A stretch of DNA of 64,000 bases. It comes from Phytopythium helicoides. Taxonomy: Eukaryota > Oomycota > Peronosporomycetes > Pythiales > Pythiaceae. Made by a program: the position numbers and the translations under genes. A model generated the notes under the pieces. That model was not told the origin of the DNA. It ran no database searches and saw nothing but the letters and a program-made list of their open reading frames with translations. Every line of letters begins with the position of its first letter. The first letter of the stretch is position 1. The stretch spans positions 744,001 to 808,000 of the forward strand of contig JANFNE010000013.1 in assembly GCA_024867545.1 (NCBI GenBank), in the 5' to 3' direction. Of this stretch, positions 51,793-63,100 are shown in pieces.

Positions 51793-52917
51793 CTAGTTCC
51801 CAATCAAAGTAGTAAACTTTTCAACGACGCGGTCGATGACACCACGCTGGTGGACCTGCAGCTCTTGGTATTCCCATCGCTCAGCTTCGGCGAGGAATGG
51901 GTCCTCAATTTGCTGCGAGCTCTCTTGGATACCCAGCATCTCCTCAATCACAGCGGCCCCGCAGAACGGTACATACGTCTCCGAGTACCCACCCTCGTGG
52001 CAAAAGACGATTTTCCCGCTGCACAACTCGGTCGCGGCTGTCATCAGCTCCCGCGCCATAAATCGGAACGCTCTGCTGCTGAGGATCATTGCTGCGAGCG
52101 GATCGGCGTAGCTGGCATCAAAGCCTGACGACACGAAGATCATGTCGGGTTTGAAAGCTCGAAGTGCAGGGTTTACCACTCGCTGGAAGGCGTACTCGTA
52201 CGCGCCAAAGCCCGAGCCTGGCGGAAGTGGAACGTTGACGTTGAGTCCCTCACCTTTCCCGCTCCCAGCTTCCTCGATGGAGCCGCTGTCAGCGGGGTAG
52301 TTGTTGGCCTGGTGGATGGAGATGAACAGCACTCGGTCGTCCTCGTAGAAGGCCTGCTGCGTTCCGTTGCCGTGGTGCACGTCGTAGTCAACGATGGCAA
52401 CGCGTTTGAGCTTGGTTGGATACGTCTCCAGCACGTGGTGCACCGCAATGGCCACGTTCCCGAACAGACAGAAGCCCATGCCTCGATCAGCCTCTGCGTG
52501 GTGCCCAGGTGGGCGCGTGAGCGTGTACGCCGTGTCCACTTGCCCCTCCACCACCGCCACCGCCGCTGCAATCACGCCTCCAGCCGAGAGGCACGCAATG
52601 TCGAACGCGAACTTGGAGAAGGGCGCCTCCTCCCCCGCGTTGCCTCCCTCGTCTCTCTGCGACTCGCGCTCGATGCGCTCCACGTACTCGAGCGTGTGCA
52701 CGCGCAGCAACTGCTCCTTCGTCGCTGGCGCGACCGACTGCAGCGTGTGCAGCTTGGCGAGGATGCCCGAGACCGCGAGCAGCGCGTGCAGCCGGCGCTT
52801 GGTCTCGGGCGACTCCCAGTGGCGGAACGGCTGCATCAGCGCCGAGGACTGGATGCTCCACGGCTTGTGCCACATGAACCGCTCGTCGTACACGTAGCCC
52901 ACGCGCCTGGCCGCCAT
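51793..52917 (-). CDS. Class II histone deacetylase family enzyme
   Basis: A 374-aa intronless protein of the arginase/deacetylase superfamily, predicted to remove acetyl groups from lysines or polyamines using zinc. Catalytic elements: RPPGHHA (His139/His140), DYDVHHGNG (Asp177, Asp179, His181), SSGFDAS (Asp267) and EGGY (Tyr311). Length equals a stand-alone catalytic domain. The RPPGHHAE and GFCLFGNVA patterns favour the class II / bacterial HDAH-like group over class I. No targeting signal is obvious. The gene is tail-to-tail with GST4, with 157 bp between them. Confidence 0.9.
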   Translation of the reverse strand: MAARRVGYVYDERFMWHKPWSIQSSALMQPFRHWESPETKRRLHALLAVSGILAKLHTLQSVAPATKEQLLRVHTLEYVERIERESQRDEGGNAGEEAPFSKFAFDIACLSAGGVIAAAVAVVEGQVDTAYTLTRPPGHHAEADRGMGFCLFGNVAIAVHHVLETYPTKLKRVAIVDYDVHHGNGTQQAFYEDDRVLFISIHQANNYPADSGSIEEAGSGKGEGLNVNVPLPPGSGFGAYEYAFQRVVNPALRAFKPDMIFVSSGFDASYADPLAAMILSSRAFRFMARELMTAATELCSGKIVFCHEGGYSETYVPFCGAAVIEEMLGIQESSQQIEDPFLAEAERWEYQELQVHQRGVIDRVVEKFTTLIGN

Positions 52918-54838
52918 CTGCGCCTTCGATTCCTGTGCGGAGACTTGCCGAAGGGCGGCGCGGTGTCTGGAGCGCGATAATTCGGAAGTGTTGGTATCTC
53001 ACTATGCGGCCAAGCCTCTCATGCGCTTTCTTGGAGCGTTCATCCAGGCTCATCCTACTACACGCAAAGATTTCATGTGTGTTTGATTTTTACATTATGG
53101 TGCTGGGTCCCATTTCGCTCTTTGCCGAGCATGTGCGCGCTGACGACGCTCGCGCTGGTGGATTGACATTCGCTGCTCCTGTATGCACGTCTGCATGATG
53201 GCGTGCTGTGTTTGCGCGAGCGTGAGCTGGCGCGGTGCCATTGGTTGCCACGGCGCGAACTCGCAGGTCTGACAGCTAGCGCGTCGGCATGATAACGGCA
53301 TTCGCTCCCGAGATGACTTCGCTTTGGTAGCGGCGAAAAACGGCTTGAGTTCGACTCGATTGCGAAACGTGTTTGACCTTGCTGCCTTGTTCTGGTTGAC
53401 CACGCCATGACTTGATGAGCTCTTCTGGATACGTCTGAGCTTGTCTGCGTTTGAGAAGTCTGTGGATGCCGAAAACTTCTTCACCAGAGACAAAATCCAC
53501 AATTGGCAATGCGTTCGGGTTTGGACATTTCGGAAATACGGCAGCATTGCTCGACAAGAGCTCCACATTCAAGGACACACAGAAAGGGACTTTCAATTTT
53601 GTTGCTTTTGTCGACCAAGCACTGGATTTGAAATGCTCAACTTGGTTGACTGAAACCTAGCAGCATTTGTTGCTCCGGATGAGTATTGACTTGTTCACTG
53701 ACTGGGAGCTAGGAACAGCGTATCTCATTCAACGAATGGAATGTCCGGAAACTCCAATTGATGCATTTTGACGTTGGGTTTCCCTCCTGAAAATCCTAGT
53801 TGAAATATTTGTTGAAACAACGTCTTCTATGCTGTGGTCGTTCATTGTATGTCATGGGCGATAGCATAAAACATAAGGAACTGTAGCAGAGGCTTAAAAG
53901 GCGGATTCTACCCAATATGAGACTTGTATGCTGTCGATCCAGATCGGCTTAGGTCTTTTCGTTGAGGTGTTGACGAGTTTCTTATGATTCGTAATGTTGA
54001 AAATCTTGGTGACCATCACGATCGTGACTTCTACCACTTAAATTGCATTGTTTGTGTGTGGTAACAACTTCCGACAATGTTGCACAGCGACGGCATTGTA
54101 CTTCATTAGGCCTACAGACAGCCTTTCCTCGCAAGATATACTTGACCTTGTCAAGTTCGCTTGGGTCCGTGGCTTGGTCAATAAATGACGAAACAAACTC
54201 ACGCATTCAGGCAAGTCTCTGTGGGTCTTGTCACGAAGATTATGCATTTGTAAAACCAACACGCAGGGGCAAAATCCTTCGGAACCAAAGCGAAGAAGTG
54301 TCCACTATAGTTCAGTAGCTTTTTGCATGAATTCTACACTTGACGAGAGATGTTGACTTTCTGGATCAACTCCGTCTGATTTTGCAAGCCGCAAAGTTGC
54401 TTTGCAAATAAAGGTTGTCGGCTGGCGTCGTCAGGTCTGGTTCTCCTTGCTCCTACCGCTTCACGCTATCGGCGGGTTGGCTCAGACCAAACACGTGGAT
54501 TCAGTTGATGCTACTTGTCGCGTACTGACTTGGCGGCACGTGAGTAGCGTGCTGACATCATCCGTCACGGGGAGGCCAATAAGGTACGTAGGACATCTTC
54601 CGGGTCGAGTGTATGCATTACCTGCTAAATCCGCTCGGCTAGAGTGGCTTTGCAATGAGATCCAGCGACACCTCGGCCAAGAGCTTGTGCAATTGGCGCT
54701 TCTGGATGGGCCGGTCGATGTCATTCTGAGATTCTTGAGCACCATGAAACCCGCTCAGTATGGTGTGCGGTGTACGCTCTACAAAGGAATTCGAGAAGCA
54801 GAGGATAGTCCGGCCCGAGTCTGGGACGACGAGCAGTG

Positions 54839-54869
<31 letters not shown>

Positions 54870-55092
54870 CAGCTGGCTGCAGTCTGACGAATTTATCCGT
54901 GGCACACGCTGCAAAATCCATGCCAGTGCTGAGGTAGATAGGTCCTCAACGGGCTTTGGACAGCTGACAGTGGCGAGTAACAATGGCGACAGCCGAAGCA
55001 GGCTCCCCACCAACCCCCAACAACTCCTACCAAATACACCGAGTTGATAATGAAAGCTCCAGCTCGCAGGTCGTCATCCCATCGTCGTCTGC
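52918..55092. other. 2.2-kb intergenic region
   Basis: It begins with the HDAC promoter side. Most of 53600-54400 is AT-richer than its surroundings and has no gene-like frame. A 145-codon plus-strand frame at 54402-54839 ends directly before a long A-tract and has no recognised domain. No RNA gene was identified. Confidence 0.4.
54839..54867 (+). repeat. A-tract of 29 bases
   Basis: An uninterrupted run of A immediately after the stop codon of the unrecognised frame at 54402-54839. It may be a retroposed poly(A) tail or a slippage-prone homopolymer. No flanking target duplication was found. Confidence 0.6.
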
Positions 55093-57126
55093 ATGAACGC
55101 GTTATCAGGTTACGGAGCTCGTCGATTCGTACCCCTCCAACGTAACCTATCGGGTGGAGCGGGGCATCTTCCGGTCGACATGCTGGTAGCGGCGACTCGA
55201 GGCGCGCTGCGCTCGCGCCTGGGGGCGGCGCTGGCTCGTGGCGCCGCGCACAACACGCCGCAGCGCGCGCTGCAGCTGCTCGTGCCGGTTGCAGGCGCTG
55301 GTTTTGCGTCTGGCGGCCGCGCGGAGGCGGCAAAGTCAGCGCTGAGCGCTCCGCACGTTTGCTCCGCTGGCTGCGCGCACCACCGCGGCGTCGCGACTGC
55401 AGCCTCGCAGGGCGACGGGAAGCAGCCGCTGGGCGTTGAGCGAGTGCTGAGCCACGTGGCGATGATGGAGCACTGGACCTGCAGCGGCTGCGGCATCGAG
55501 CTGCAGCACCAAGACCCCAAGGCGGTCGGATACCTGCCGACCAGGCTGCTGGACAACGTGTGCGACGTCCGAGAGCTCAAGCGGCTGCGCTGCGAACGCT
55601 GCTTCCAGATGACGCAGTACGGCAAGATCTCGGACGCCAAGCTGCCCTACAAGGAGTACGAGCGCCGCGTCATGGAGCTGCGCGAGCAGGACCTGCTCAT
55701 GATCCAGCTCGTCGACATCCTCGACATCTCCGGCAGCCTGCTGCCCAAGGCACGCCACGTGTTCGGCAACAAGCCCGTCATGCTCGTGGTCAACAAGGGC
55801 GACCTCATTCCGCAAAAGTCCGGGATCCGGAGGCTCATGCGCCGCATCAAGGCGGAGGCTGCGTACGTTTGCGTGGTGGGTGTCGCTGGCAAGTCCTCTA
55901 TGTCTTCTAACCACCGAGTTTGTCTTTCAACGTGGCTTTTCTAGTGCTGCTGGAATCGAGAACATTGTCGCTGTCTATCTTGTCAGCGCCATGAAGGGTA
56001 TTGGCATGCGGGAGATCATGGCTGACGTGCGCAAGTACCGCAAAGGCCGTGACATTTGCGTCGTCGGCGCCGCCAACGTTGGCAAGTCGACATTCCTCAA
56101 CTCGTTCATGAGCTTCCTCATGGATCGCAAGTGGCACCACAACCACCGCAAGTACATGAAGCTTGCTGAGGTTTCGCTTGAAGAGCTCCAAGACGAGAAC
56201 GCGCGTGAACTGCTGAACCTCGACGCGTCTGACGACATCATCATCCCAAAGCCAGAAGACGGAGAAGTAGCCTCAGACCTGTTTGTGGCGCCGGGTGAGG
56301 ATCCCGAAATGGTTGAGGAGAGTGGCGAAGAAGGTCGCGAGATGACAACGTCTCCGCTCCCGGGCACGACGCTCGCGGTTCAGCACCTGCCTGTCATGCT
56401 CAAGAACGAAGTGTTCAACATCCTGGACACCCCAGGTCTCATTGCTGATGTCGAGCGTCAGCGTCTGGTCGAGGTACTCGCTCAGGACGGTTCGGCACGG
56501 CTTACCAACGTCTTCCCGACCAAGCAACTGAATGTAACAACATTTCGGGTAAATCCGGGGCGAACCCTGTTCCTCGGTGGGCTCATTCGCTTCGATTACG
56601 AGTCTCTGAAGAAGTCGGACAATGATAAGAGCCTGCTGCTCCTCTCGTGGTTCGGCGTTTTGCCTGGACATTTGACCAAAACCGAGTGTAAGTTGCGTTG
56701 CGTGCTTTACATGGACGCCATTTTCTAACCTTGTTGTCGATGATAAACACAGCGGCGGACGAAAAGTTTATCAAGCACGCTGGTGGACTGCTATCGCCTC
56801 CTCGCGGCTTGGATGCCATGAGCTTTACAGGTTCGCTCAACTTTTCGCAGAATGTGTACATGCGTGACTACATTACGCCAGAAGTCGAGCGCAAGGCCAA
56901 GAATCCCAAGAAACCCAAGCGCACAACAGTCGTGGAGATCGAGCTACCTGGCTTCGGCTGGCTCGCTGTCACGGCCGTGGACCTGGACGGCACGGACGCT
57001 GCGCTGCTGACGCTGCGCAACGCCAAGATCTCCGTCCACACGTGCCGCGGGATGCGCGCTGTGCCGCGAGCACCGCTCTTCCCATTCGAGCTCTCGGCGT
57101 CGAAAAGCTCCACCTGGAAGTCGTAG
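55093..57126 (+). CDS. NOA1/YqeH-type circularly permuted GTPase, probably mitochondrial
   Basis: Three exons (55093-55892, 55945-56687, 56753-57126) give 638 aa; the introns are 52 and 65 bp and frame is kept. The first donor (AA|GTCCTC) is weak but is the only one that fits the frame. An N-terminal Ala/Arg-rich leader suggests mitochondrial import. A zinc finger (CSGCG...RCERC) lies at ~129-175. The GTPase motifs are in permuted order: G4 NKGD near 234 precedes G1 AANVGKST near 308, followed by the switch region and SPLPGTT. This is the hallmark of YqeH/NOA1/RIF1 proteins, which assist small-subunit ribosome assembly in bacteria and organelles. Confidence 0.88.
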
Positions 57127-57413
57127 GCGTACATGTAGATAGAGTCCACGATCAATGGTCCGGAGGGCACCGCAATGCAATGGATCTTGATCAGCGTCAG
57201 CTCAAGAACAACAGTGGCACCGCCACAAGCCCATCATCCTGATAATCGACTCTCTGCCTTTCGAGGTGGATGACAGCGCATCCTCCATCATTTTCCGCCC
57301 GCAAGGGTGCGGAAGCCACCACGACAGGTTGCGTGGTCGGTAGGCGTTCAGAGCAAGATTTACGTCGCCATGCCAGCACTCTGCCATTCTCCATCTCTTC
57401 CGCAAAAGATCCG

Positions 57414-58259
57414 ATGCAGGCGTGTCGATCTGCTGTAGCACTCGCATCTTTGGTGACGGTAGTAAGCGCCGAGAGCACGGTCTCGGCAGCGTTCGATGAC
57501 TTCAGTGGCTCCAACATCGCGTTTGCTGCGAGCGTCATCGCTCTTGCGATCATCGCACTTGGGTTGACGCTCACATTTGTCGGACGGCGATATCTCCGTG
57601 CGTGTGTCTTCCTTGGGGCGCTCATCGGTGGCGGATATGCGATAGCAAGCAGCGTCGTCGACTCGGCGGTCTCTCGCGATAGCGACTCTATCCTCTCAGC
57701 AGATTCGTCCGATCCGTTCCCGGCGTTAGCAGGCCTCGCTTCGTGGGTCGGCTTCTTGACAGCGGGGTCATTGATCGGCGCCGTAGCCGCGAGTTTCCAC
57801 GAGCGAATCGCATATGGGTTTCTCGGCGGGTTCTTGGGGGTCGTCATCGCCTTCATCGTGCATCTTGCATGGGACCACTTTGTCCTGTTGGCGATTGTGC
57901 TGGGAGTGGGCATGGGCGTGGTGATGGCGGGCTCGAAGGATCCCCACCCCGCACTAGTTATCGTCCCTTCCAGCATTGCAGGTTCCGCGCTTTCGATGTT
58001 CGGTATCGCGTTCTTCACCGGCGGATTCCCGACCACGTTAGAGCTCGTCAAGTTCTGGGCCGAGGCTAAGCTACGCGGCTCCTGGTCAGCCGCCGTGCCG
58101 AATTCGTGGTGGGGATTTTTCGCGGCGTTCTTGGTATTGGCGCTAGTCGGAGTCGCAACTCAGCTCTTCGTCACGTATCAATTGGATCAGCGTCACGAAG
58201 CTCACCAAGAAGAAAAAGACAGCGGCGAGTGTGCCGAGGAGAGAAGATCGGAAGCATAG
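57414..58259 (+). CDS. Seven-TM TMEM198/DUF4203-like protein, paralog A
   Basis: 281 aa. The ATG at 57414 starts a signal peptide (MQACRSAVALASLVTVVSA); the frame is open upstream. At least seven hydrophobic helices follow, with Gly-rich small-residue packing (GALIGGGYAIAS, GGFLGVVIAF). The late motif FFTGGFPTTLELVKFW resembles the FxGGFP segment of TMEM198-type proteins. The C-terminal tail is charged. Function is unknown for this family in oomycetes. It is the tandem partner of the gene 285 bp downstream. Confidence 0.75.
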   Translation: MQACRSAVALASLVTVVSAESTVSAAFDDFSGSNIAFAASVIALAIIALGLTLTFVGRRYLRACVFLGALIGGGYAIASSVVDSAVSRDSDSILSADSSDPFPALAGLASWVGFLTAGSLIGAVAASFHERIAYGFLGGFLGVVIAFIVHLAWDHFVLLAIVLGVGMGVVMAGSKDPHPALVIVPSSIAGSALSMFGIAFFTGGFPTTLELVKFWAEAKLRGSWSAAVPNSWWGFFAAFLVLALVGVATQLFVTYQLDQRHEAHQEEKDSGECAEERRSEA

Positions 58260-58544
58260 TTTTACATACGAAAAGAGCCTAGACGATTCTCAATGGCAGA
58301 GACGCAGAGCGCGTATCTTGGTGATGAAGTGGCGTCTCCGAATTTGGCAGCTTGCGCGAGGCACCGCCTCATCACCGCCGTCCATTTCAGAGCCGATTGC
58401 TTGCTCGGAGTCTCTCTACCGCTCGTTTATATCTCCTGGCTGAGTTGTGCTCACCGCAGTTTCGCCTCATGCGTGAGGTCGTTGCGAGAGCTCGTCTCCC
58501 CCGCCAGTCTTCAAACAGACAGGTAACGCCGCGTTTGTTCAAGC

Positions 58545-59630
58545 ATGAAGCGCCGCAACAGGCTCTGGATCGCCTCGACTCTCGTCAGGGCTGCTGCATC
58601 TCTCATAGTACTCGCACCCGTGGTGAGTGCTTCGTCGGAGTCATCGTCGTCGTCGAATTCTTCCTCATGGGTAGAAGAGAACCTCTCGTCGAATGTGTCG
58701 TCTGCAACTGTGACCGGGGTGCTTGACGATCTGAGCATGTCTGAGAGTATTACCCAAGGCCCCGCACTCGTGGCGACAGCAATGCTGCTGCTCGGCTGCT
58801 TCTTCAGCATCGTTGGAAGTCTTTACATTAAGCCGATCATCTTCATTGATGCCTTCATCCTCGGAGGATACGCATTTGCAACTCTTGTCGACAGCGCTTT
58901 GGTGGGCTGGTCATACTCTGTGGTTGCGTCTTGGATGGGATTCCTAGTCGGCGGGATTATTCTGGCGGCTGTCGCAGTCTCCGTCGCTCGCCTCAGCGTG
59001 TGCTTAGTCGGTGCTGCGGCTGGTGTCGTGCTCGCATACGTACTCTTCATCTTCATTGGGCGTCCGCTGAACACTACCGACCCGATCATGGTTCTTGTAG
59101 TGCTTTCTCTCATTCTCGGAGGTCTCGGTGGCGTCGCGGTCTGGAGCAGTGCGCGTCTCGTGCTGATAGGAGCTACCAGCTGGACGGGCGCAGGGATCAT
59201 CACATACGCCATTGGGTACTTTGCGGGCGGATTCCCGAATGCGAGCGGGCTGGATGCGTTCTGGGACGACCAGCGAAGCGGAGTGAGCTGGGCTCATGCT
59301 TTCCCTGGCACGTGGTGGGCATATCTCGCAGGGATGCTGGTGCTCTTCACGGGTGGATTGGTTGCTCAAATTCACATTGTGCGCGCGATTGAAGCGCGCC
59401 ATTGCGAGCTCGAGGGATGCAGTGACGACGAGCACAACCCAGAATGTGGACTGGACATCGTTGTGACTCCCGTAAGCAGTAGCTACAGCAGCGAGAAGGG
59501 CGGGCGAAGCGTCTACCTCGCCAACGGCAGCACGCTCAGCAGCTGCACTAATGGTAGCATGGACTTCGACACCCGGATCCGGCACTCGCAGCTAAACCCC
59601 TACTCCAGGCAGCCGGGAATATTGGTCTGA
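58545..59630 (+). CDS. Seven-TM TMEM198/DUF4203-like protein, paralog B
   Basis: 361 aa, intronless. A signal peptide is followed by a Ser/Asn-rich lumenal segment with many glycosylation sites, then seven hydrophobic segments. YFAGGFPNASGLDAFW occupies the same place as the FxGGFP segment of paralog A. The C-terminal tail is longer (about 80 residues), with acidic and Ser-rich stretches. Same strand and close spacing point to a tandem duplication that has since diverged considerably. Confidence 0.75.
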   Translation: MKRRNRLWIASTLVRAAASLIVLAPVVSASSESSSSSNSSSWVEENLSSNVSSATVTGVLDDLSMSESITQGPALVATAMLLLGCFFSIVGSLYIKPIIFIDAFILGGYAFATLVDSALVGWSYSVVASWMGFLVGGIILAAVAVSVARLSVCLVGAAAGVVLAYVLFIFIGRPLNTTDPIMVLVVLSLILGGLGGVAVWSSARLVLIGATSWTGAGIITYAIGYFAGGFPNASGLDAFWDDQRSGVSWAHAFPGTWWAYLAGMLVLFTGGLVAQIHIVRAIEARHCELEGCSDDEHNPECGLDIVVTPVSSSYSSEKGGRSVYLANGSTLSSCTNGSMDFDTRIRHSQLNPYSRQPGILV

Positions 59631-60125
59631 GCTAAGCCTTATGCATGAGATAGTAGAGTAGCTCAACATATCAAATCAATTGGAGGTCTGTGGCTGTGTT
59701 GCAAAGCTGCATATTGTTGATGATGCTGAGAGTCGTACTTGAGACCACATTGATTCAGCATGAGGTTGCGTTCGTTTCAAAATGCTCAAGCCAAGAGGCT
59801 TCCGATCCGATCGGACGAGCACACATCAAGTCCAGCGTAGCTGTACCGTACCGGCCGGGAGTTTCCTGAGCGAACACGTTGCACCCGCTGCGGGCACTGC
59901 CGATGACCGTCGATTCGCCCAATCAGCGCGCAGGAGACTGTCCTCCGAGGTCTCGACCACCCCTGGGGATGGGCACCACCTTAGACTCGTCTCTGCGCAT
60001 CAGCCAGTCGCCGTCCAGGTTCGAGCAAGCCAAACGACCCTAGGGCGAGCCTCGAGAGATCGTTGCCACCGGCAAAGCTCACTTTCGAGCAGGCCGTTCG
60101 AACACCAGGTTCCTTCTGTCTGACT
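59631..60125. other. Upstream region of ABC transporter gene
   Basis: No gene was recognised. It contains the 3' end of the 7-TM gene and the presumed promoter and 5' UTR of the transporter. An upstream in-frame TTG at 60063 is not taken as a start. Confidence 0.5.
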
Positions 60126-63100
60126 ATGAGTCAATCCGACCAGTATGTTGAGCTCCAGAGTCCGAGGCAGAGGCCCTCCAGAGACCCTGCCAAGATCACT
60201 AGTTCCTCCCACGCGAATGATGCAGTCTCGCTTCGATCGCTGTTTCGGTTCGCAGACCGAACAGACTACCTTCTCATGGGTGTTGGGACGCTCGGTGGGC
60301 TTGGAGCGGGCATGTCCGAGCCGCTGCAGGTACTGCTGTTTGGTGATGTGCTCAACGCCTTCAACCCCGCCGAAGCATCGACGCTGGACGCTGGCATGCG
60401 AGCTGACGTGAACCGCGTCGCTCTCAACTTTGTTCTTGTTGGTCTGTTTGTCCTCGTCTGTGGCGTCGTTCAAATGACGTGCTGGTCCATCGCAGGAGCT
60501 CGACAAGCCAAAAGGATACGTGGAGCATACGTTTTCGCCGTTTTATCCAAGGACATTGGGTGGTTCGACTTGCACGAGTCTCGAGAGCTCGTCACACGAG
60601 TCGCCGTAGCAGCTGTGACAATCCAGGAAGCACTTGGATGCCGCATGGGTGACGCGATCCGATTCTTCTCCATGGCGGCTTCGGGCATTGCCATTGGTGT
60701 TTGGAGAGGATGGGAGCTGGCTCTACTCATACTTGCATGCACCCCAGCTGTAGCAGCCAGCATCTTCATCGCTACCAAAGTACTCGCTCGTGCTACCAAG
60801 TCAAGCCACGAATCCTACAGCCAAGCGGGGGCTATTGCTGAAGAGGCTTTAGGCAACATTCGTACTGTGCACGCTCTCAACGCAACGCAGCATTTCCAAG
60901 ACAGATACGCAGAGGCTCAGGAACTATCAGCTCGAGCTGGAGTGCGGCGCAGCGTGACCATTGGCTGGGGGACTGGATTGATGTACTTCACCACGTTTTG
61001 TTCGTACGCTGGTGCCATGTACTTTGGAGCCTGGAAAATATCCAACGACCAGCTTGTAGAGGGTGGACATGTAGCTTGTGAAGCCAGCGCTTGGGGGTGC
61101 TACGACGGTGGTCGAGTCATCACTGTATTCTTCTCCGTCATGGCAGCAGCAATGGCGCTTGGACAAGGTGCCCCGTGCCTCCAGGCGATCACCTCGGCTC
61201 GTGCAGCAGCCGTTGGAGTATTCGAGACAATTGACAGTCCGTCACGCATTGATCCAGCATCGGTAGTGGGGAAGGTGTTGACGCAGGTGCATGGTGCAGT
61301 CGAATTCCGCAGCGTGACGTTTGCATATCCTTCACGCCCCGACGTGCTTGTGTGTCGCGACTATTCCCTCAACATTCAGCCAGGCGAAATCTTAGCGTTA
61401 GTTGGACCCAGTGGGAGCGGGAAGAGTACAATTATGAACCTGCTCGAGCGGTTTTATGATCCAACAGAAGGAAGTGTCCTACTGGATGGGCATGATCTTC
61501 GTGAGCTAAATGTAAAGTGGCTTCGACAGCAGATTGGGTTTGTTGGTCAGGAGCCTATTTTGTTTTCCACTTCGATACTCGAGAACATTCGTCATGGGAA
61601 GCCAGATGCCAGTGATGACGAAGTCGTGGCCGCCGCAAAATTGGCAAACGCCTACAACTTCACCATGGAGTTTCCAGATCAGTTTGCTACGCATGTTGGT
61701 GAAGGTGGAGGACAACTTTCTGGTGGACAAAAGCAACGCATTGCGATCGCTCGTGCATTGGTGAAGAATCCGTCTATACTGCTGTTAGATGAAGCAACAA
61801 GCGCCCTCGACGCAGCCAGCGAGAAAGTGGTCCAGGAATCACTTGACATGCTATTCGGTTCTGAAAATGGTGTGAATCGGACAATCATCATCATTGCGCA
61901 TAGGCTTTCAACTATTCGGAGTGCCTCGCGGATTGCTGTCCACGATAATGGTACAATTGTCGAGATTGGATCACATGATGAGCTAGTGGCGATCGGAGGA
62001 GGCCATTATCGACGCTTGATTGAGCTGCAAGAAGGTGCACTGTCAGCAAGCGAAGTAAGTGTGTCTTCAACTGTTGACCATCTAACTAGCGAGCGTTCAA
62101 CGTCCATCCCAGCAAACAACAACAACCCTGGTTTAAAATTTGCTTCAAACGACGATAGAGTGGATGGTTACGATACAAGTTCTGCCGAAGAAGAAATTAT
62201 GCCGATGCCGACACGTCGACTGTGGTCGTTGACACTGCTTGAGTGGAAGTTTCTTCTCCTAGGCAGCATCGGCGCTCTTGTTAATGGGGCAATTTACCCT
62301 GCTTGGGGTGTCATTCTGGCCAACCTCGTCGTACTCTTCTACCGATACGACTATGACAAGGATGAAATGATGTCTCATGCAATGGTTTGGACCTGTGCAT
62401 TCCTCATTCTTGGGGTGGTTTTTGGTCTGTCACACTTGGTACAGCACTACGGCTTTGGAGTTGTCGCTCAGCAACTGATCTCGCGCGTCCGTAACACAAC
62501 TTTCTGCTCGATGCTTCGCCAAGATATCGCTTGGTTTGATTCATTTGGAAGCACATCGGGAGCTCTTGTCGAACGTCTCGCTTCGGATTCTACGGTACTT
62601 CAGTCGGCAACGTCTGACTTACTCAACCAGACACTGGTTAATATCGCGACCCTGGGCATCGCAGTCGCTATTTGCTTGTATCACAGCTGGGAAATCACGC
62701 TAGGTGTAGTAGCAACACTACCCGTCTTCGTCTTTAGCGCTTATATGGAGATGAAGCAGCTCCATGGCACATTGCACAACAAAGAAGCCAACGATGCTGA
62801 TGCTGAGGCAGCGAGTGTGTTCAGCGAAGGAATCGGCTCGATTCGAACAACTGCTGCATTAGGCCTCGAAACCCATCTGAGTATGAGATACTCGGAGCTT
62901 CTCGCCATGGCAAAAATGGTTGACATCCATAGCGGAATTATCTCGGGGGTAGCCTTTGGTGTGGCGCAGGGAATCATGTTTTGGAATTTGGCATTTTTAC
63001 TTTGGCTTGGTGGACTTCTCGTCTCCAACGGCCATGTCGCGTTTGAAGATCTCACCATGGTGCTTGTTGTGATCATGATTAGTATGATCGCTGTCGGAGG

